The translations under genes and the position numbers were made by a program. From Site-B1 sp963722665 (lineage in GTDB: Bacteria; Bacteroidota; Bacteroidia; Flavobacteriales; Flavobacteriaceae): DNA of 64,000 bases. The notes beneath the pieces are model-generated. The model saw only the letters and a program-made list of their open reading frames with translations, made no database searches and was not told the DNA's origin. Below, piece after piece: positions 62,452 through 64,000 of the stretch. Within the stretch, counting starts at the first letter, position 1. Each line of letters starts with the position of its first letter. Where the stretch lies: positions 1-64,000 of the forward strand of contig CAVRNW010000021.1 of the NCBI GenBank assembly GCA_963722665.1, written 5' to 3'.

Positions 62452-63774
62452 TTATATAAACATCCATCCAATAATCATCACAATTGTAATACCTGTCAAC
62501 CCTTGAATTAAGGTTGACACTGTCTGACTTTTTAAAGCAGTTGTTGTATTCATTTCAGAAAATTGAGCAACTACCCAGAAAAAACTATCGTTTAAATGAG
62601 AAACTGTCATAGCTCCAGCTCCAACAGATAGAACTGTTAATGCTCTACCCATTGAAGAATCTAAACCAAAGGGCTCTAAAATAGGAGCCAAAATAGCCGC
62701 AGTGGTTATAATTGAAACGGTAGAAGAACCTTGAGCAGATTTTAATGTTGCCGCAATAATAAAAGGCAATAAAAGCCCGAGGTTGAATTCGGAAAAACTT
62801 TCCCCAATGATATCTCCTAAACCTGTAGATTGAAGAATTGCTCCAAATGCTCCTCCAGCACCAGTTATTAAAATTATTGTTCCAGCTTCCTGCAATCCCT
62901 TACTTACCCAATTAAAATGGGTTTCCTTACTCTTTCTTGGTTTTAGATTAAACGCTAAAAATACTCCAGCAAATAATGCTATTATCGGATTCCCAATAAA
63001 GTCTAAAACACCTGCAATTACTCCTTCACCAAAGGGACGAGTTGGGTAGCTGGAAATAGATTTTAAAGCGATTAGAATTATAGGAATAATAATTGGAAGA
63101 AATGATATACTTGCTTTGGGTAATCTTTCATTAACAATTTCCTCTTCTTTTAATTCTTTGGAAACATAATCAATGCGTTTTTCAAGGAATTTTGCCCAGA
63201 AATATCCTGATAATGCCACTGGAATAGCTACAACCAATCCGAGTAAAATAACCAATCCAAGATCAGCGTCCAAGACGGCAGTAGCAGCTAATGGTCCGGG
63301 AGTTGGTGGAACAAAAACATGCGTAGCGTATAATCCGGCTGCTAAAGAGACTCCTAAAACAGCCAATGGAATTCTCGAACTTTTGCTGATGGCTTTATTC
63401 AATGATGACAGGATAATGAAACCGGAATCACAATAAACAGGAATAGAAACAATGAATCCGGTTATGTTCATGGCAAGAATGGAATGCTTTTTACCAATGG
63501 TTTTTAATGCCCAATTGGCCAGTGTTTTAGCACCTCCACTTTTTTCTAGATAGGCCCCAATTATAGTTCCGAATGCAATAATGATTCCAATGCTGCCAAG
63601 AGTTTTCCCGAAACCGTTCATTAAAGTGGTTATAACTTCAGATTCATTTAATCCACCTACAAATCCCATTACAATTGCCGCTAATAATAAAGATAAAAAA
63701 GGATGAAATTTATATTTTGATGCAGCAACTACCATTAAGATTACTACTACTACTAAAGCGATTAATATTTCCAT
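62452..63774 (-). CDS. GntP family permease (gluconate/glycerate type)
   Basis: I take the ATG at 63774 (MEILIALVVVVILM), giving 440 residues; the longer frame from 63807 starts upstream of the likely leader. It has about 12 membrane segments, with YATHVFVPPTPGPLAATAVLDADLG as family signature. Divergent to it is a glycerate kinase gene 48 nt away, which points to glycerate as a probable substrate, although GntP members also carry gluconate. Confidence 0.88.
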   Translation of the reverse strand: MEILIALVVVVILMVVAASKYKFHPFLSLLLAAIVMGFVGGLNESEVITTLMNGFGKTLGSIGIIIAFGTIIGAYLEKSGGAKTLANWALKTIGKKHSILAMNITGFIVSIPVYCDSGFIILSSLNKAISKSSRIPLAVLGVSLAAGLYATHVFVPPTPGPLAATAVLDADLGLVILLGLVVAIPVALSGYFWAKFLEKRIDYVSKELKEEEIVNERLPKASISFLPIIIPIILIALKSISSYPTRPFGEGVIAGVLDFIGNPIIALFAGVFLAFNLKPRKSKETHFNWVSKGLQEAGTIILITGAGGAFGAILQSTGLGDIIGESFSEFNLGLLLPFIIAATLKSAQGSSTVSIITTAAILAPILEPFGLDSSMGRALTVLSVGAGAMTVSHLNDSFFWVVAQFSEMNTTTALKSQTVSTLIQGLTGITIVMIIGWMFI

Positions 63775-63779
63775 TAAAC

Positions 63780-63787
63780 TATATTTG
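63780..63787 (+). promoter_or_regulatory. Promoter -7 element for the glycerate kinase gene
   Basis: TATATTTG, predicting transcription near 63794 and a leader of about 29 nt. Confidence 0.45.
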
Positions 63788-63822
63788 TGTAACGATAAAA
63801 ATAACAATTTATATTTTGATTC

Positions 63823-64000
63823 ATGAAGATAGTAATTGCTCCGGATAAATTTAAAGGCTCTTTAACAGGGTTGCAATTTTGTGCTGTGGTAGAAGAAGGT
63901 ATTAAAAATGTGTTACCAAATGCTGAAATTATTAAGTTGCCATTATCTGATGGCGGTGACGGAACTATTGAAATTTTGGAATATCACCTAATGGGAAAGC
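63823..64000 (+). CDS. Glycerate kinase, N-terminal part (cut by window end)
   Basis: Starts MKIVIAPDKFKGSLTGLQFC and continues IKLPLSDGGDGTIEILEYHL, the GlxK/GarK-type glycerate 2-kinase N-terminus with the DGGDGT motif. Only 59 residues lie in the window. It phosphorylates glycerate to a phosphoglycerate for glycolysis. Divergent from the GntP permease. Confidence 0.93.
   Translation, partial: MKIVIAPDKFKGSLTGLQFCAVVEEGIKNVLPNAEIIKLPLSDGGDGTIEILEYHLMGK

Noticed and set aside
1..64000. CRISPR arrays, tRNA, rRNA, prophage, secondary metabolite or defence clusters
   Set aside because: No direct-repeat array, cloverleaf, rRNA-like stretch, phage structural gene or known defence gene was seen on either strand.

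Overview
The window is AT-rich chromosomal DNA from a member of the Bacteroidota, almost certainly class Flavobacteriia (Flavobacteriaceae-like). The evidence is the gliding genes gldE and gldD next to mutY and ssb, proteins with type IX secretion (T9SS) C-terminal sorting domains, the glgA-like/DUF4270/glmS block, atpD-atpC separated from the rest of the ATP synthase genes, lipoproteins of flavobacterial type, and many promoters of the Bacteroidota form TAnnTTTG. No rRNA, tRNA, CRISPR array, prophage or plasmid gene was seen. The only mobile element is a REP-associated transposase (RAYT) module at about 36.3-37.1 kb.

Layout. 0-6 kb (mostly minus): a T9SS cargo protein, radA, a catalytically odd esterase-like protein, a flippase-like membrane protein, panD and panC. 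6-15 kb (plus): short glgA, DUF4270 lipoprotein with a calcium-repeat insert, glmS, then a broken TonB-dependent receptor and a broken GDSL lipoprotein. 15-17 kb: atpD, atpC. 17-23 kb (minus): a glycerol locus of glpF, glpK, glpD and a sodium:solute symporter. 23-30 kb: a run of mostly frameshifted genes (BtuB-like receptor, HTH regulator beside an intact DUF2975 protein, alpha/beta hydrolase, cupin-like protein, recX, T9SS protein). 30-37 kb: rng, a 30-residue basic protein, HU, mutY, ssb, gldE, gldD, then RAYT. 37-43.6 kb: metal-binding lipoprotein, a pair of M16 peptidases, two DUF4199 proteins, rplU (with an unusual HhH tail) and rpmA. 43.9-52.6 kb: ahcY; a tightly coupled plus-strand operon (phosphopantetheinyl transferase, GGGP synthase-like enzyme, PnuC, NadR-like kinase, DUF4301, ArfB-like hydrolase); a TPP riboswitch with its TonB receptor; and a broken Rieske-like lipoprotein. 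52.7-64 kb: greA, HIT, histidine kinase, flavin reductase, DUF3127, aat, two ppk2 genes, tag, thioredoxin-like protein, TonB-like protein, truB, uppP, a GntP-type permease and the start of a glycerate kinase.

How the parts fit. Uptake and salvage are prominent: glycerol entry, phosphorylation and oxidation in one operon; probable thiamine uptake (riboswitch, receptor, PnuC-type permease); probable glycerate uptake and phosphorylation (permease and kinase, divergent). The motility/T9SS theme runs through gldE, gldD and the T9SS cargo.

A major caveat is quality. About ten genes carry frameshifts. They lie in clusters (12.5-15 kb, 23.7-30 kb, 40.7-42.4 kb, 52.2-52.6 kb), while almost all housekeeping genes are intact. 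Several indels are in homopolymers and the protein between them stays conserved, so assembly or sequencing error is at least as likely as gene decay. The most interesting new observations are an SSB-like DUF3127 protein ending in the same DDLPF tip as the SSB in this window, a RAYT module that has a second, mostly synonymously diverged copy of the gldD 3' end, and paired palindromes around the promoter of the DUF2975/HTH locus.
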